A stretch of 64,000 nucleotides of DNA from Leptolyngbya sp. 'hensonii' (GTDB lineage Bacteria > Cyanobacteriota > Cyanobacteriia > GCF-001939115). Numbering within the stretch: the stretch's first letter is position 1; each line of letters starts with the position of its first letter. The DNA lies in NCBI RefSeq assembly GCF_001939115.1, contig NZ_MQTZ01000012.1:73783-137782 (forward strand). The letters are read 5' to 3'. Below the pieces are notes generated by a model that ran no database searches, was not told where the DNA came from, and saw only the letters and a list, made by a program, of their open reading frames with translations. The translations under genes and the position numbers were made by a program. Positions 7,094 to 15,697 of this stretch are shown here, one piece after another.

Positions 7094-9910
7094 TCAATCG
7101 GGATCGCTGTACCCCGCAGCGACGGCCTGTTCCGCCTGCAGGTGGTTTTGCTGAATTGGGATTTCAATCTGGAACTCCGCACCATGCTCCGGTTCTGATA
7201 CACACCGGAGAGCACCCTTGTGCTTTTCGGTTACGATCTGGTAGCTAATCGATAGCCCTAACCCAGTTCCCTTGCCCACAGGTTTGGTGGTGAAGAAGGG
7301 GTCAAAGAGCCGTTTTCGGGTTTCCTCATTCATGCCAGGCCCATTGTCTGCGATCCGAATCAGGACCCGATCGGGGCTGAGAAATTCCGTGCGAATGGTA
7401 ATCGTTGGAGACGGGTGAGCTGCAGACCAGGAAATTTGGCCATGCTCATCTGGCTCACTGGTTCCTTCCAGGGCATCGATCGCATTCGCCAGGATGTTCA
7501 TAAAAACCTGGTTGAGCTGACCGGGGTAACATTCGACCCGGGGCAAGTTGGCATATCCCTTCAGAATGGTAATCGGGGGGCGTCCAGGCTGATCCTTCAG
7601 CCGATTTTGCAGAATCAACAGGGTGCTGTCGATGCCCTCATGGATGTCTACAGGTTTCATGTCCGCCTGATCCAGACGGGAGAAGTTTCGCAGAGAGAGC
7701 ACAATCTGTCGAATCCGATCGGCCCCTACCTTCATCGAGGACAGCAACTTGGACAGATCGTCCGCCAAGAAATTCAGATCAATATCATCCATCCGCTGCT
7801 GAATCTCTGGATCGGGGTGAGGATAATGTTCCTGATAAAGACTGACCAGATCCATCAGCATCTGAATGTAATCATCGGCATACTTCAGGTTGCCATAGAT
7901 GAAGTTGACTGGATTGTTGATTTCATGGGCCACCCCGGCGACCAATTGGCCCAGACTGGACATTTTCTCGCTTTGAATCAACTGGGCCTGGGTTTGTTGC
8001 AATTGCCGCAGGGTTTGTTCCAGCTCATCGGCTTTCAATTGGGCTCTGGCGGCAGCGATCTGCACCTGTTCGTACAATTCGGCCTGGTGAATGGCAATGG
8101 CCATCCGGGCTGCCAGTTGCTGGAGCAGATAAACATCCGAAGTTTTCCAGGTCCGTGGGGCTTCGGACTCCTGCACAATCAGCAGACCCCAGAGGCGAGG
8201 ACCGATCGTAATCGGTACGGTTACACTGGCCTGCACCTCCAGCCATTCCAGGAAGGTCAGGTAACTTTCAGACAGATCTGCTTCAGCAACATCATCGATG
8301 CGGTAGGTTTGCTCGCAGCCATGGAGTTCGCCATAGCACCGCAGGAAAGAATCATCCCGCTGGAGTCGATCCATGATGGAACTACACTTGCCCAATAATT
8401 CCTCTATCAGCACCTCACCGCGACCGTTTTCCGTGAACTTATAGACCAGCACCCGATCGGAATTAATCAATTGTCGAACTTTCTGAACCACCACCTGCAA
8501 AATTTCATCCAGGTTCAGGGTACTGTGGATGTTGTCGCTGATCAGACGCATCAGGGCTTCCCGCTCCATCTGGCGACGGGTCTGTACGTAAAGCCGGGAC
8601 TGCTGGATGGCAATCGCCAGGTGATCGGCTACCGCCTTAGCCAGATCCTGATCCGCTTTGGACCAATGGCGGGTGTGTGAGCACTGGCTCAGATAAAGAA
8701 TCGCCTGGAGCTTATCATCTGCCTGGACCGGCACAGCCAGAACCGACTTGACCTGGGCTGCCTGATACTCCTGATCCTGCATATCGATCCGGCTGTCCTG
8801 GGTCACATCTGCAATAGCCAGGGTCTGACGATGCTGGGTGATCCAACGAGTCAGGGGGCCATTTTTGTTGAAGGTTTCCAGGCAGGATGGGCAGGCTTCT
8901 CGGCGGGCCTCGAACAGGTGCTGGTAGCGTCTGAAGGTGGCTGATTTTTTTGAGCGAGATTGACCAGACTCCTCTTCCCAGAAGAAATCTGAAGCTTTCC
9001 CCCGGGATCCATGATCATCCGCAGCGAGATAAACCACACACCGTTCCGCATCCAGGGTTTCCATCAACTGAGTCATGGCCTGGGTGAAAACCTTTTCCAG
9101 ATCGAAGCTCTGGCGGGTTTGATGGGTGATCTGGTTAATCAGACGTTCCCGCTGGGCCAGCTTCTGAGATTGCTCATAAAGCTTAGTTTGCCGAATGGCG
9201 ATCTCCAGTTGCTGAGCGACCAGTTGCACCATAGCCACATCATTGGGAGACCAGGCCCTGGGCTGGTTTGATAAGCAGGCCAATAAACCGGTCCATCCAC
9301 TCTGTCCTTTTACTGGGACCAATAAATTGGCGATCGACCCCAAAATAGGTGAGGTCGCCTGGGGGTTGGTTCGTTGCAGGCGGGAAAGCAGACGTGTGAT
9401 CGTTCCCAGGGCCGCTTTATTGGGCAGGGGGCCGCAATTAATGATGATTTCACCCTGGGCGATCGCAGTTGCTACGGAGCCCAGATGCTCTATTTTGTAA
9501 GATTTTGATGAAGCGGATTCCGAAGGCTCAGCAATTTTTGTATGATAATCACCGGAACGGAATAAAGGGTCTTCTAAAGCTACCGCTTCTCCCGATAATT
9601 CACTGCCAGAGGATTCACTAATACTCAGGCTATGGCTGGCGCTCTGCGGTTTACGAACCCGTTCGTATACGACATGCACCCGTTGGGCATCGGGCAAACA
9701 CCACATAAAGGAGCATCGATCCAGATCAAGCAGCTCCGCCAACTCGTCAACGGCTGTCTGCAAGATCGTTTTCAACTCCATCGAACTCCAGATGCGATCG
9801 ATGAGTTTTCGCAGCAGCTTGTTCTGACTGGGACAGGTTTGGCTTTCAGATAGGGAGCCAGGGCTGTCTGCAACTTTTCCTTGATTGAATTTAAATATTG
9901 TTTTAAACAC
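7094..9910 (-). CDS. triple-GAF sensor histidine kinase
   Basis: A 938-aa cytoplasmic histidine kinase without membrane segments. Three GAF domains follow one another: ~35-250 (DLDRCSFMW...), ~265-440 (DAERCVVYLAADD...) and ~455-630 (NSDRVLVYKF..., phytochrome-like GAF family, but without an obvious bilin-binding Cys-His). A coiled coil (QLKADELEQTLRQLQQTQAQL) leads to the phospho-acceptor H-box LGQLVAGVAHEINNP at about His660, then an ATPase domain with N-box (NILANAIDAL), G1 (DNGPGM) and G2 (GKGTGLGLSI). No receiver domain is fused and no response regulator is adjacent, so the partner is unknown. The start is GTG 9910; a later Met would cut into the first GAF leader. The ligand, if any, cannot be read from sequence. 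Confidence 0.92.
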   Translation of the reverse strand: MFKTIFKFNQGKVADSPGSLSESQTCPSQNKLLRKLIDRIWSSMELKTILQTAVDELAELLDLDRCSFMWCLPDAQRVHVVYERVRKPQSASHSLSISESSGSELSGEAVALEDPLFRSGDYHTKIAEPSESASSKSYKIEHLGSVATAIAQGEIIINCGPLPNKAALGTITRLLSRLQRTNPQATSPILGSIANLLVPVKGQSGWTGLLACLSNQPRAWSPNDVAMVQLVAQQLEIAIRQTKLYEQSQKLAQRERLINQITHQTRQSFDLEKVFTQAMTQLMETLDAERCVVYLAADDHGSRGKASDFFWEEESGQSRSKKSATFRRYQHLFEARREACPSCLETFNKNGPLTRWITQHRQTLAIADVTQDSRIDMQDQEYQAAQVKSVLAVPVQADDKLQAILYLSQCSHTRHWSKADQDLAKAVADHLAIAIQQSRLYVQTRRQMEREALMRLISDNIHSTLNLDEILQVVVQKVRQLINSDRVLVYKFTENGRGEVLIEELLGKCSSIMDRLQRDDSFLRCYGELHGCEQTYRIDDVAEADLSESYLTFLEWLEVQASVTVPITIGPRLWGLLIVQESEAPRTWKTSDVYLLQQLAARMAIAIHQAELYEQVQIAAARAQLKADELEQTLRQLQQTQAQLIQSEKMSSLGQLVAGVAHEINNPVNFIYGNLKYADDYIQMLMDLVSLYQEHYPHPDPEIQQRMDDIDLNFLADDLSKLLSSMKVGADRIRQIVLSLRNFSRLDQADMKPVDIHEGIDSTLLILQNRLKDQPGRPPITILKGYANLPRVECYPGQLNQVFMNILANAIDALEGTSEPDEHGQISWSAAHPSPTITIRTEFLSPDRVLIRIADNGPGMNEETRKRLFDPFFTTKPVGKGTGLGLSISYQIVTEKHKGALRCVSEPEHGAEFQIEIPIQQNHLQAEQAVAAGYSDPD

Positions 9911-10503
9911 GTTAGGGAACCTGGGGACTATGTCGGGTTACTACAGAGCTACGCACCCCCATACCAGAAACCTTGGATCTATGAGACCAGGGATTTCACG
10001 GATTATGGATAGATGCAGTTTTCGTGATTATGTGCGTTCAGTGTATGTAGCGTGTCCAGTGTCTAGCGTGTGTGATTAACCTGCGAAGAATTCCACGATT
10101 CGTTCCAGCCGCATGCAGGAAAATATAAACTGAACCTCTGGATTGCACTGCCTGAAATCTAGCCCAGGATCTGAACCTGATTCAGAAGAAGGCAATCTGA
10201 GGGCAAGTTTAACGTTCCTTGAAAAATCGATGGGTAAAGATCATCGAAACTTCATCAATTGGCTTTATTCAGTCTTTTCAGATAAAAATCTCAGTATCCG
10301 GATCAGGGAGACAAGATTGAGTGACGAATTTAATGGTGACGCACGCCCGAATTCTAAAACCTAGGATAGGGCTAGTTTCAGGGCTAGACCTATCTATCCG
10401 TATGTTAGACCCTATCTCAAGCTTGGTAGGGATACTACGTAAAAGTTAATTCAGAACCGTATATTCGTCTACTCAAATCTAAGACATATTTTTAGCTTTG
10501 GGT
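9911..10503. other. intergenic, no supported gene
   Basis: About 590 bases upstream of the histidine kinase and downstream of the small ORF at 10504. Short open frames are present but none has a family pattern or good ribosome-binding site. A GATAGG...CCTATC inverted repeat enclosing two AGGGCTAG copies lies at 10367-10396, and GTAGGGATACTAC at 10425-10437 is a near-NtcA-like arrangement with seven instead of eight spacer bases. Neither can be called a site. The kinase promoter is presumably here. Confidence 0.5.
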
Positions 10504-10731
10504 TTAGATCGGTCTGCGGCAAAACCAACCTAAAAGATTGATATCAGAACGCATTTTCTCCAGTTCCTGCTGATTTCGCTGGGCCATCGCCTTATACCAC
10601 TCACAGTACTCCCGATGGGCCTGCCGATACTTAAGCTCACGATAGAAAGCATGCGTTATTCGGTAAGTCCTGATCAATTCAGGTTCCGAACCAGGCAGGG
10701 ATATAAACCACTGATACTGTCCTGGTGACAT
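10504..10731 (-). CDS. small conserved-looking hypothetical protein
   Basis: A 75-aa protein from ATG 10731 (a TTG five codons earlier is possible). It is rich in aromatic and charged residues, for example QYQWFISLPGSEPELIRTYR, then a long helix (HAFYRELKYRQAHREYCEWYKAMAQRNQQELEKMRSDIN) that could form a coiled coil, ending LGWFCRRPI. There is no signal peptide or membrane helix. The composition is protein-like and I have a faint recollection of similar short proteins in other cyanobacteria, but no function is known. It stands alone in a gene-poor 1.2-kb stretch, divergent from agrE. Confidence 0.6.
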   Translation of the reverse strand: MSPGQYQWFISLPGSEPELIRTYRITHAFYRELKYRQAHREYCEWYKAMAQRNQQELEKMRSDINLLGWFCRRPI

Positions 10732-11127
10732 TTGAGACGCCTGCAACGATGGGTTTCTGAGGGATGATGCGGTCGAAAAGATGATTTAACTTATATAAGA
10801 GTACTGTGATTTCCCAGAACTTTTGGGCTCTCCCAAGGCATCTTTTCTCCAAATTGCCTGACTTCTCCCAGAACCCAGATAAGTTTTGGGTGCAGACCCA
10901 ACCTGCTTTTCCAGGCATCAGCGGCCTATAAGTTGGGTCACACCATCCGGCCCTTGACCCGAGGATAAACCTCGGATGAAATTGTCAGAGGAACCTAACA
11001 CCCCCTAATTTCAGGCATTTAGTTACAGCAAATCTGGTAGAACTCTTGTAGAGTTTACAGCTCAATCGATCGTTGGTTCACCCTTATTCGCGCATTTCCT
11101 ACCTGTATTTTCAGAGATCTGAATCGT
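10732..11127. promoter_or_regulatory. divergent intergenic region with inverted repeat before agrE
   Basis: Separates the small minus-strand ORF from agrE. At 11037-11058 there is a near-perfect inverted repeat, GTAGAACTC-ttgta-GAGTTTAC (one unpaired G), 70 bases before the agrE ATG, suitable as an operator. It lacks the GTA-N8-TAC form of an NtcA site. A small CCGAGG/CCTCGG hairpin lies near 10960-10976. The assignment as an operator is inference from position and symmetry only. Confidence 0.35.
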
Positions 11128-13242
11128 ATGACTTCCTCCATTCGCTTCCTCATGTGTGCACCCGACCACTACGATGTGGATTATGTGATTAACCCCTGGA
11201 TGGAGGGTAATATCCATAAATCCTCCCGTGACCAGGCTGTAGAACAGTGGAATCAACTGTTCCGCATTATGAAAGAGCGGGCGATCGTAGATCTGGTGCA
11301 ACCCCAACCCGGCTGGCCAGATATGGTGTTTACCGCCAATGCCGGGTTGGTACTGGGGAATACGGTTGTGCTCAGTCGCTTCTACCATAAGGAGCGCCAG
11401 GGCGAGGAACCCTTTTTCAACGCCTGGTTTGCCCAACAGGGCTATAGGGTGCATGAACTGCCCAAGGATTTGCCGTTTGAGGGTGCCGGAGACGCACTTC
11501 TGGATCGGGAGGGACGCTGGCTCTGGGCCGGATATGGCTTTCGCTCCGAGCTAGACTCTCACATGTACCTGGCCGAGTGGCTAGATATTGAAGTGTTGTC
11601 CCTACGCTTGATGGACGATCGCTTCTACCATCTGGATACCTGCTTCTGCCCTCTGACTGGCGGCTATCTCCTCTATTATCCTCCAGCCTTTGATGCTTAT
11701 TCCAATCATCTAATTGAGATGCGGGTGCCGGAATCTAGGCGCATTGCCATTGATGAAGCTGATGCCGTTAACTTTGCCTGTAATGCCGTCAATATTGAGC
11801 GCACGGTGATTCTGAACAAAGTTGGGGCACCCCTTCGACAGCGCCTGGAAACTGTGGGCTTTGAAGTGGTTGAAACGCCCCTAACTGAATTTCTGAAAGC
11901 TGGCGGCGCAGCCAAATGTCTCACCCTGCGGACCACAGAACCCATTCGGGACGATCATCACGCTGAAGCCACGATCGAAAGTCGCACGATTCGGTTGGAA
12001 GGACATCTACTGGACAGTGGCCTGATCAATCGGGCTCTGGATGTGATTATCGAAGGCAGTGGCAGTTTCCAGGTCTTAAACTTCAACCTGGGAGAACAGC
12101 GTCAGAGTACGTCTTCAGCGGAAGTCAAGGTTTCGGCCCCTTCCCATAGTGTCATGGAAAAAATCATGGCCCAGCTCATTGATCTGGGGGCATTACCGCC
12201 TACTCAGGACGTGTGCGATGCCCATCTGGAGCCGGTAATTCAAAATGGAGTGGCCCCAGATGACTTCTATGTGACCACCATTTATCCCACCGAAGTTCGG
12301 GTGGGCTGCCAGTGGGTTCAGGTTCAAAATCAGCGCATGGATGGGGCGATCGCGATTACCCAGGGTTCCACAGGCCCGGTGGCCCGGTGCAAACTGCTGC
12401 GAGACCTGGAGATTGGGGAACAGGTGGTAGTGGATGTGGAAGGCATCCGCACCATTCGCAAACCAGAATCGCGAGAACAGCGGAATATCCAGGAATTCAG
12501 TTTTATGGCTTCCGGTGTTTCCAGTGAGCGACGAGTGGAACTGGTCGTCGAACAGATTGCCTGGGAATTGCGCCAGATCCGCGATCGAGGCGGTAAAGTA
12601 GTGGTCACCGCTGGTCCCGTTGTGATTCATACCGGAGGTGGAGAACACCTGGCCCACCTGATCCGCAATGGATATGTGCAGGCCCTGTTAGGAGGAAATG
12701 CGATCGCCGTTCATGACATTGAACAATCCATGATGGGCACCTCTCTGGGGGTGGACATGAAGCGGGGAGTTTCAGTCCGGGGTGGGCATCGGCACCATCT
12801 CAAGGTGATCAATGCTGTGCGTCGTTGTGGCAGCATCAAAAATGCAGTGCGGGAAGGCATCATCACCAGTGGTGTCCTCTACCAGTGCATCCAGAATGAC
12901 GTGCCCTTTGCCCTGGCTGGGTCGATTCGAGATGATGGTCCTCTACCGGATACGGAGATGGATCTGGTGAAGGCTCAGGCTGACTACGCTCGTCTGATTC
13001 AAGGGGCAGACCTGATCCTGATGTTGTCCTCCATGCTGCACTCGATCGGCGTTGGCAATATGACTCCAGCCGGGGTGAAGATGGTCTGTGTGGACATCAA
13101 CCCGGCGGTGGTGACGAAGTTGAGCGATCGGGGGTCCGTTGAGTCTGTTGGTGTAGTCACAGACGTGGGCCTGTTCCTCAGCCTGCTGGTGCAACAACTC
13201 GATCGATTGACCAGTCCCTATCGGGTGATGCAGCGAGCTTGA
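11128..13242 (+). CDS. agrE: bifunctional arginine dihydrolase / ornithine cyclodeaminase-type protein (AgrE/ArgZ)
   Basis: A 704-aa cyanobacterial arginine-degrading enzyme. Residues 1-~275 are a guanidine-group-modifying domain that turns arginine into ornithine, CO2 and two ammonia in one step. The catalytic set is readable: Asn71 in TANAGLV, His168 in YHLDTCFCPL and Cys264 in GGAAKCLTLRT, agreeing with numbering I recall for Synechocystis ArgZ and Anabaena AgrE. The remainder is the LOR/SDH-type region, reported in Anabaena AgrE to convert ornithine to proline with bound NAD; nucleotide-binding glycines (VVVTAGPVVIHTGG, LLGGNAIAVHD) are visible. It links arginine or cyanophycin turnover to nitrogen release. 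ATG 11128 fits the family start. An inverted repeat 70 bases upstream may be an operator. The gene is monocistronic, ending at a hairpin. Confidence 0.94.
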   Translation: MTSSIRFLMCAPDHYDVDYVINPWMEGNIHKSSRDQAVEQWNQLFRIMKERAIVDLVQPQPGWPDMVFTANAGLVLGNTVVLSRFYHKERQGEEPFFNAWFAQQGYRVHELPKDLPFEGAGDALLDREGRWLWAGYGFRSELDSHMYLAEWLDIEVLSLRLMDDRFYHLDTCFCPLTGGYLLYYPPAFDAYSNHLIEMRVPESRRIAIDEADAVNFACNAVNIERTVILNKVGAPLRQRLETVGFEVVETPLTEFLKAGGAAKCLTLRTTEPIRDDHHAEATIESRTIRLEGHLLDSGLINRALDVIIEGSGSFQVLNFNLGEQRQSTSSAEVKVSAPSHSVMEKIMAQLIDLGALPPTQDVCDAHLEPVIQNGVAPDDFYVTTIYPTEVRVGCQWVQVQNQRMDGAIAITQGSTGPVARCKLLRDLEIGEQVVVDVEGIRTIRKPESREQRNIQEFSFMASGVSSERRVELVVEQIAWELRQIRDRGGKVVVTAGPVVIHTGGGEHLAHLIRNGYVQALLGGNAIAVHDIEQSMMGTSLGVDMKRGVSVRGGHRHHLKVINAVRRCGSIKNAVREGIITSGVLYQCIQNDVPFALAGSIRDDGPLPDTEMDLVKAQADYARLIQGADLILMLSSMLHSIGVGNMTPAGVKMVCVDINPAVVTKLSDRGSVESVGVVTDVGLFLSLLVQQLDRLTSPYRVMQRA

Positions 13243-13255
13243 GGGGGCACCGCAA

Positions 13256-13290
13256 AGGCACAGAGTTCGTGGAGAAATACCTCTGTGCCT
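13256..13290. terminator. hairpin between convergent agrE and nucleosidase genes
   Basis: A 10-bp perfect stem, AGGCACAGAG (13256-13265) and CTCTGTGCCT (13281-13290), with a 15-base loop begins 13 bases after the agrE stop and ends 6 bases before the stop of the opposite gene. It has no T tract but its position suits a bidirectional terminator. It resembles CACAGAG/CTCTGTG dispersed palindromes known from cyanobacterial intergenic regions. Confidence 0.6.
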
Positions 13291-13296
13291 CTGGGG

Positions 13297-13989
13297 TTAA
13301 TTCTGGGTGAAAAGTAGGGTTGTGATGGCTTGCAGTGCCCTTAGCCCCTGCAGAGAGCCCTGAATCAGGTTCGCGGCTCTGGCTGGTTGGCGGATCATGC
13401 CGAGGGCTAACGGGAGGGGGCGCAGGGAACCGTCTGGACCGATCGCCCCATTCAAATCAGGGATATCTCGATGGCAGTCATCGCTGACGACTCGCATCAT
13501 GGCAACGTCAATACCAGTAGATTTGAGGGCTTGGAGAATACCAAAGCCTTCCATATCCACAACCCCAGTGTCATACTCTTTGCCCAGTTCTCGCTTTTCA
13601 TAGGCAGACCAGATGATCCGATCGCTGGTTAACCCTTTGATCAGGGGTACTGGTTTGCCAAGCCGCTTGGCGACATCAATATTTAACTGAGCTGCACAGG
13701 ATAGGAAGCGCACAGAGGAAGGTTCTACCCGGTAGGTACAGCCCTCATAAAAAACAGGGTCACCAAGGCCATGATCCGGTTTGAGGCTGCCACACAAGCC
13801 CATAACCAGCACCGCAGGATACTTCTCCCGCGTCAGGTTTAGGGATTCCAGATGGGGATAGACTGCCCGGGAGCCGATCGGCAGGGGCAGCACCTCAACC
13901 GTTGATTCATTGGCCCGTCGCAAGCCCCGACCAACTGCATTGTATTCGGCTCCACGGGTTACCAGAATTGCGCGAATGCGTTGTTCCAA
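13297..13989 (-). CDS. nucleoside phosphorylase / MTA-SAH nucleosidase-like protein
   Basis: A 230-aa member of the PNP/UDP phosphorylase superfamily. The N-terminal strand with RGAEYNAVGRGL, the glycine loop VLVMGLCGSL, and TGVVDMEGFGILQAL (the D-x-E-x-x segment that contacts the ribose) are recognisable. The family cleaves N-glycosidic bonds of methylthioadenosine, SAH or related nucleosides; HpnG-type adenosylhopane nucleosidases belong to the same group and are an alternative. Translation appears to start at TTG 13989, eight bases after an AGGAG that overlaps the end of lpxD, implying coupling with lpxD, whose stop is only five bases upstream. No ATG is available before the conserved core. 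Confidence 0.75.
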   Translation of the reverse strand: MEQRIRAILVTRGAEYNAVGRGLRRANESTVEVLPLPIGSRAVYPHLESLNLTREKYPAVLVMGLCGSLKPDHGLGDPVFYEGCTYRVEPSSVRFLSCAAQLNIDVAKRLGKPVPLIKGLTSDRIIWSAYEKRELGKEYDTGVVDMEGFGILQALKSTGIDVAMMRVVSDDCHRDIPDLNGAIGPDGSLRPLPLALGMIRQPARAANLIQGSLQGLRALQAITTLLFTQN

Positions 13990-13994
13990 GGGTC

Positions 13995-15044
13995 TTACTC
14001 CTGTTCTGGAAACTGTTGGCGCAGTCGCCGGACAAGCTGGTATAGCTCCGGCAACCGACCGTATAATACTGACGCTTTTAGAAATACTTTGTGGGGCATG
14101 GCTGGGAATCCGGAGACCACTTCACCAGGAGCTACATCTCCAACAATGCCAGCTTTAGCAGATGCGATCGCCCCGTCACCAACCGTCACCTGGTTATTCA
14201 CGCCCACCTGTCCAGCCAGAATGACGCGATTGCCAATTTTGGCGGCACCCGCTAACCCGGCCTGACCCGCAATGGCACAACCCCGACCAATACGGCAACC
14301 GTGGGCAATTTGAACCAGATTATCAACCTTGGTATCTTGCCCGATCAGGGTTGTCCCTGTGGAGGGGCGATCGACCGTCGAGTTGCATCCAATTTCAACC
14401 CGATCTTCCAGAATGACAGAGCCAGACTGTTCAATCTTAAACCACCCCTCCCGGGTTGGCGCGAATCCAAAGCCCTCAGCACCAATCACAACGCCACTAT
14501 GGATGACGCAATCTGCCCCGATTTGGGTTCGTTCATGAATAGTGCAGTTGGCATGTAAAACAGTGCGATCGCCAATCTGGACCCCGGGATAGATCACAAC
14601 ATTGGGAAAGAGACAGGCCCCAGCCCCAATTTTGACCCCGGCATGAATCGTTACGTAAGGACCAATATAAACCTCAGGGCCAATCTGGGCGGAGGGATCG
14701 ATGATGGCTGTTGGATGAATTTCTGGAGCGGGTTGAAACGGCTTATAAAATAGCTTAATCACCTGAGCAAAAGTCAGTCTGGGATCAGGGACAGCGACCC
14801 AGGCCAGTCCCCGTGCTGTGACTTTAGCCTGAAGCGCTTCCTGCATCGGCACGATTAAGGCACTGGCCTTTGTCTTTTCGATAAACGCGGCAAATTTAGC
14901 CCCTTCAATGTAACTCAAATGCTGAGGTTGGGCTTCATCGACTGCGGCCAGACCGGTAATCTCTGGGTCATTGTCTGGTGTCAATTTCAGACTACCAGGT
15001 GCTTCAGTCAGGCTTAAGGTTTGAACCAGTTCACTAAATTTCAT
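13995..15044 (-). CDS. lpxD: UDP-3-O-acylglucosamine N-acyltransferase
   Basis: A 349-aa LpxD, the lipid A pathway enzyme that transfers a second hydroxyacyl chain to UDP-3-O-acyl-glucosamine in the cytoplasm. The N-terminal uridine-binding domain (residues 1-~105) is followed by a left-handed beta-helix of hexapeptide repeats ([21 protein letters not shown] and onward), with the catalytic His in [12 protein letters not shown], and a C-terminal helix ([20 protein letters not shown]). Length is as expected. The start ATG 15044 is preceded by a short AT-rich stretch, and the nucleosidase gene follows directly, probably as one transcript. Other lpx genes are not in the window. Confidence 0.95.
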   Translation of the reverse strand: MKFSELVQTLSLTEAPGSLKLTPDNDPEITGLAAVDEAQPQHLSYIEGAKFAAFIEKTKASALIVPMQEALQAKVTARGLAWVAVPDPRLTFAQVIKLFYKPFQPAPEIHPTAIIDPSAQIGPEVYIGPYVTIHAGVKIGAGACLFPNVVIYPGVQIGDRTVLHANCTIHERTQIGADCVIHSGVVIGAEGFGFAPTREGWFKIEQSGSVILEDRVEIGCNSTVDRPSTGTTLIGQDTKVDNLVQIAHGCRIGRGCAIAGQAGLAGAAKIGNRVILAGQVGVNNQVTVGDGAIASAKAGIVGDVAPGEVVSGFPAMPHKVFLKASVLYGRLPELYQLVRRLRQQFPEQE

Positions 15045-15162
15045 GATTTATTTCATGATTTTGGGTATGTCGAAACCCGGAGGTTGATTTCAGCAGGTGC
15101 ATGCCTATAACGCTACCCATTATCGCGCTAGAATGCGTCACATAAAACATTGGGAAAAACCA

Positions 15163-15609
15163 ATGAACGATAAGATTACTGCTTCGGCCTGCAGTTGGGC
15201 GATGTGGTGTCATCTCTCCTCCCTGGCCTGGATACCTGCGATGTTCCTGGGCATTCCCATTCCCATGGGTGGGTTTGTGGTCCCCCTCTTGATCTGGTTG
15301 GCGAAACGAGAGGCTCACCCTTTCATCGATGATCAGGGCAAAGAGTCTGTCAACTTTCAACTCTCCATGCTCCTTTATTCCCTGGCTGCATTCATTCTTC
15401 TGCTCCTGTTGGTCCCTGTGGTTCTTCTGTTCGGGGGAGCTAGGGGCGATGCTTTAATTGGTCTGTCCATTGCGTTATTGATTGGACTGATCCTGGGATT
15501 GGCTGGTTTGATTGGATTGTTCGAACTCGTAGTGGTGATCTTTGCGGCGGCTAAAGCTGGTAATGGTGAATTTTATCGCTATCCTCTAACCATAAGATTT
15601 TTAACGTAA
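15163..15609 (+). CDS. DUF4870 (Tic20-like) membrane protein
   Basis: A 148-aa protein with three hydrophobic segments. The N-terminal pattern CSWAMWCHLSSLAWIP...PLLIWLAKREAHPFIDDQGKESVNFQLSMLLY, where a conserved loop with DxQGKE/AVNFQ precedes the second helix pair, identifies DUF4870, a family related to Tic20-like proteins with no proven bacterial role. ATG 15163 (MNDKITASACSW) is preferred over Met codons at 15097 and 15133, which lie upstream of the family's start. It is divergent from lpxD with about 120 bases between. Confidence 0.83.
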   Translation: MNDKITASACSWAMWCHLSSLAWIPAMFLGIPIPMGGFVVPLLIWLAKREAHPFIDDQGKESVNFQLSMLLYSLAAFILLLLLVPVVLLFGGARGDALIGLSIALLIGLILGLAGLIGLFELVVVIFAAAKAGNGEFYRYPLTIRFLT

Positions 15610-15697
15610 TGGATCCTGAGAAGCTTGCCACTGGCAGGAGAACGGGGTTGAATAGGAGACGACAGATCAGCCCTCGACTACCTAGTGGGTGTATCCC

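Noticed and set aside
7415..8398. 327-codon plus-strand open frame
   Set aside because: Lies wholly within the triple-GAF histidine kinase in antisense; no family pattern and no ribosome-binding site.
10425..10437. NtcA-like GTAGGGATACTAC
   Set aside because: The spacer is seven instead of eight bases and it is not placed before a supported start.
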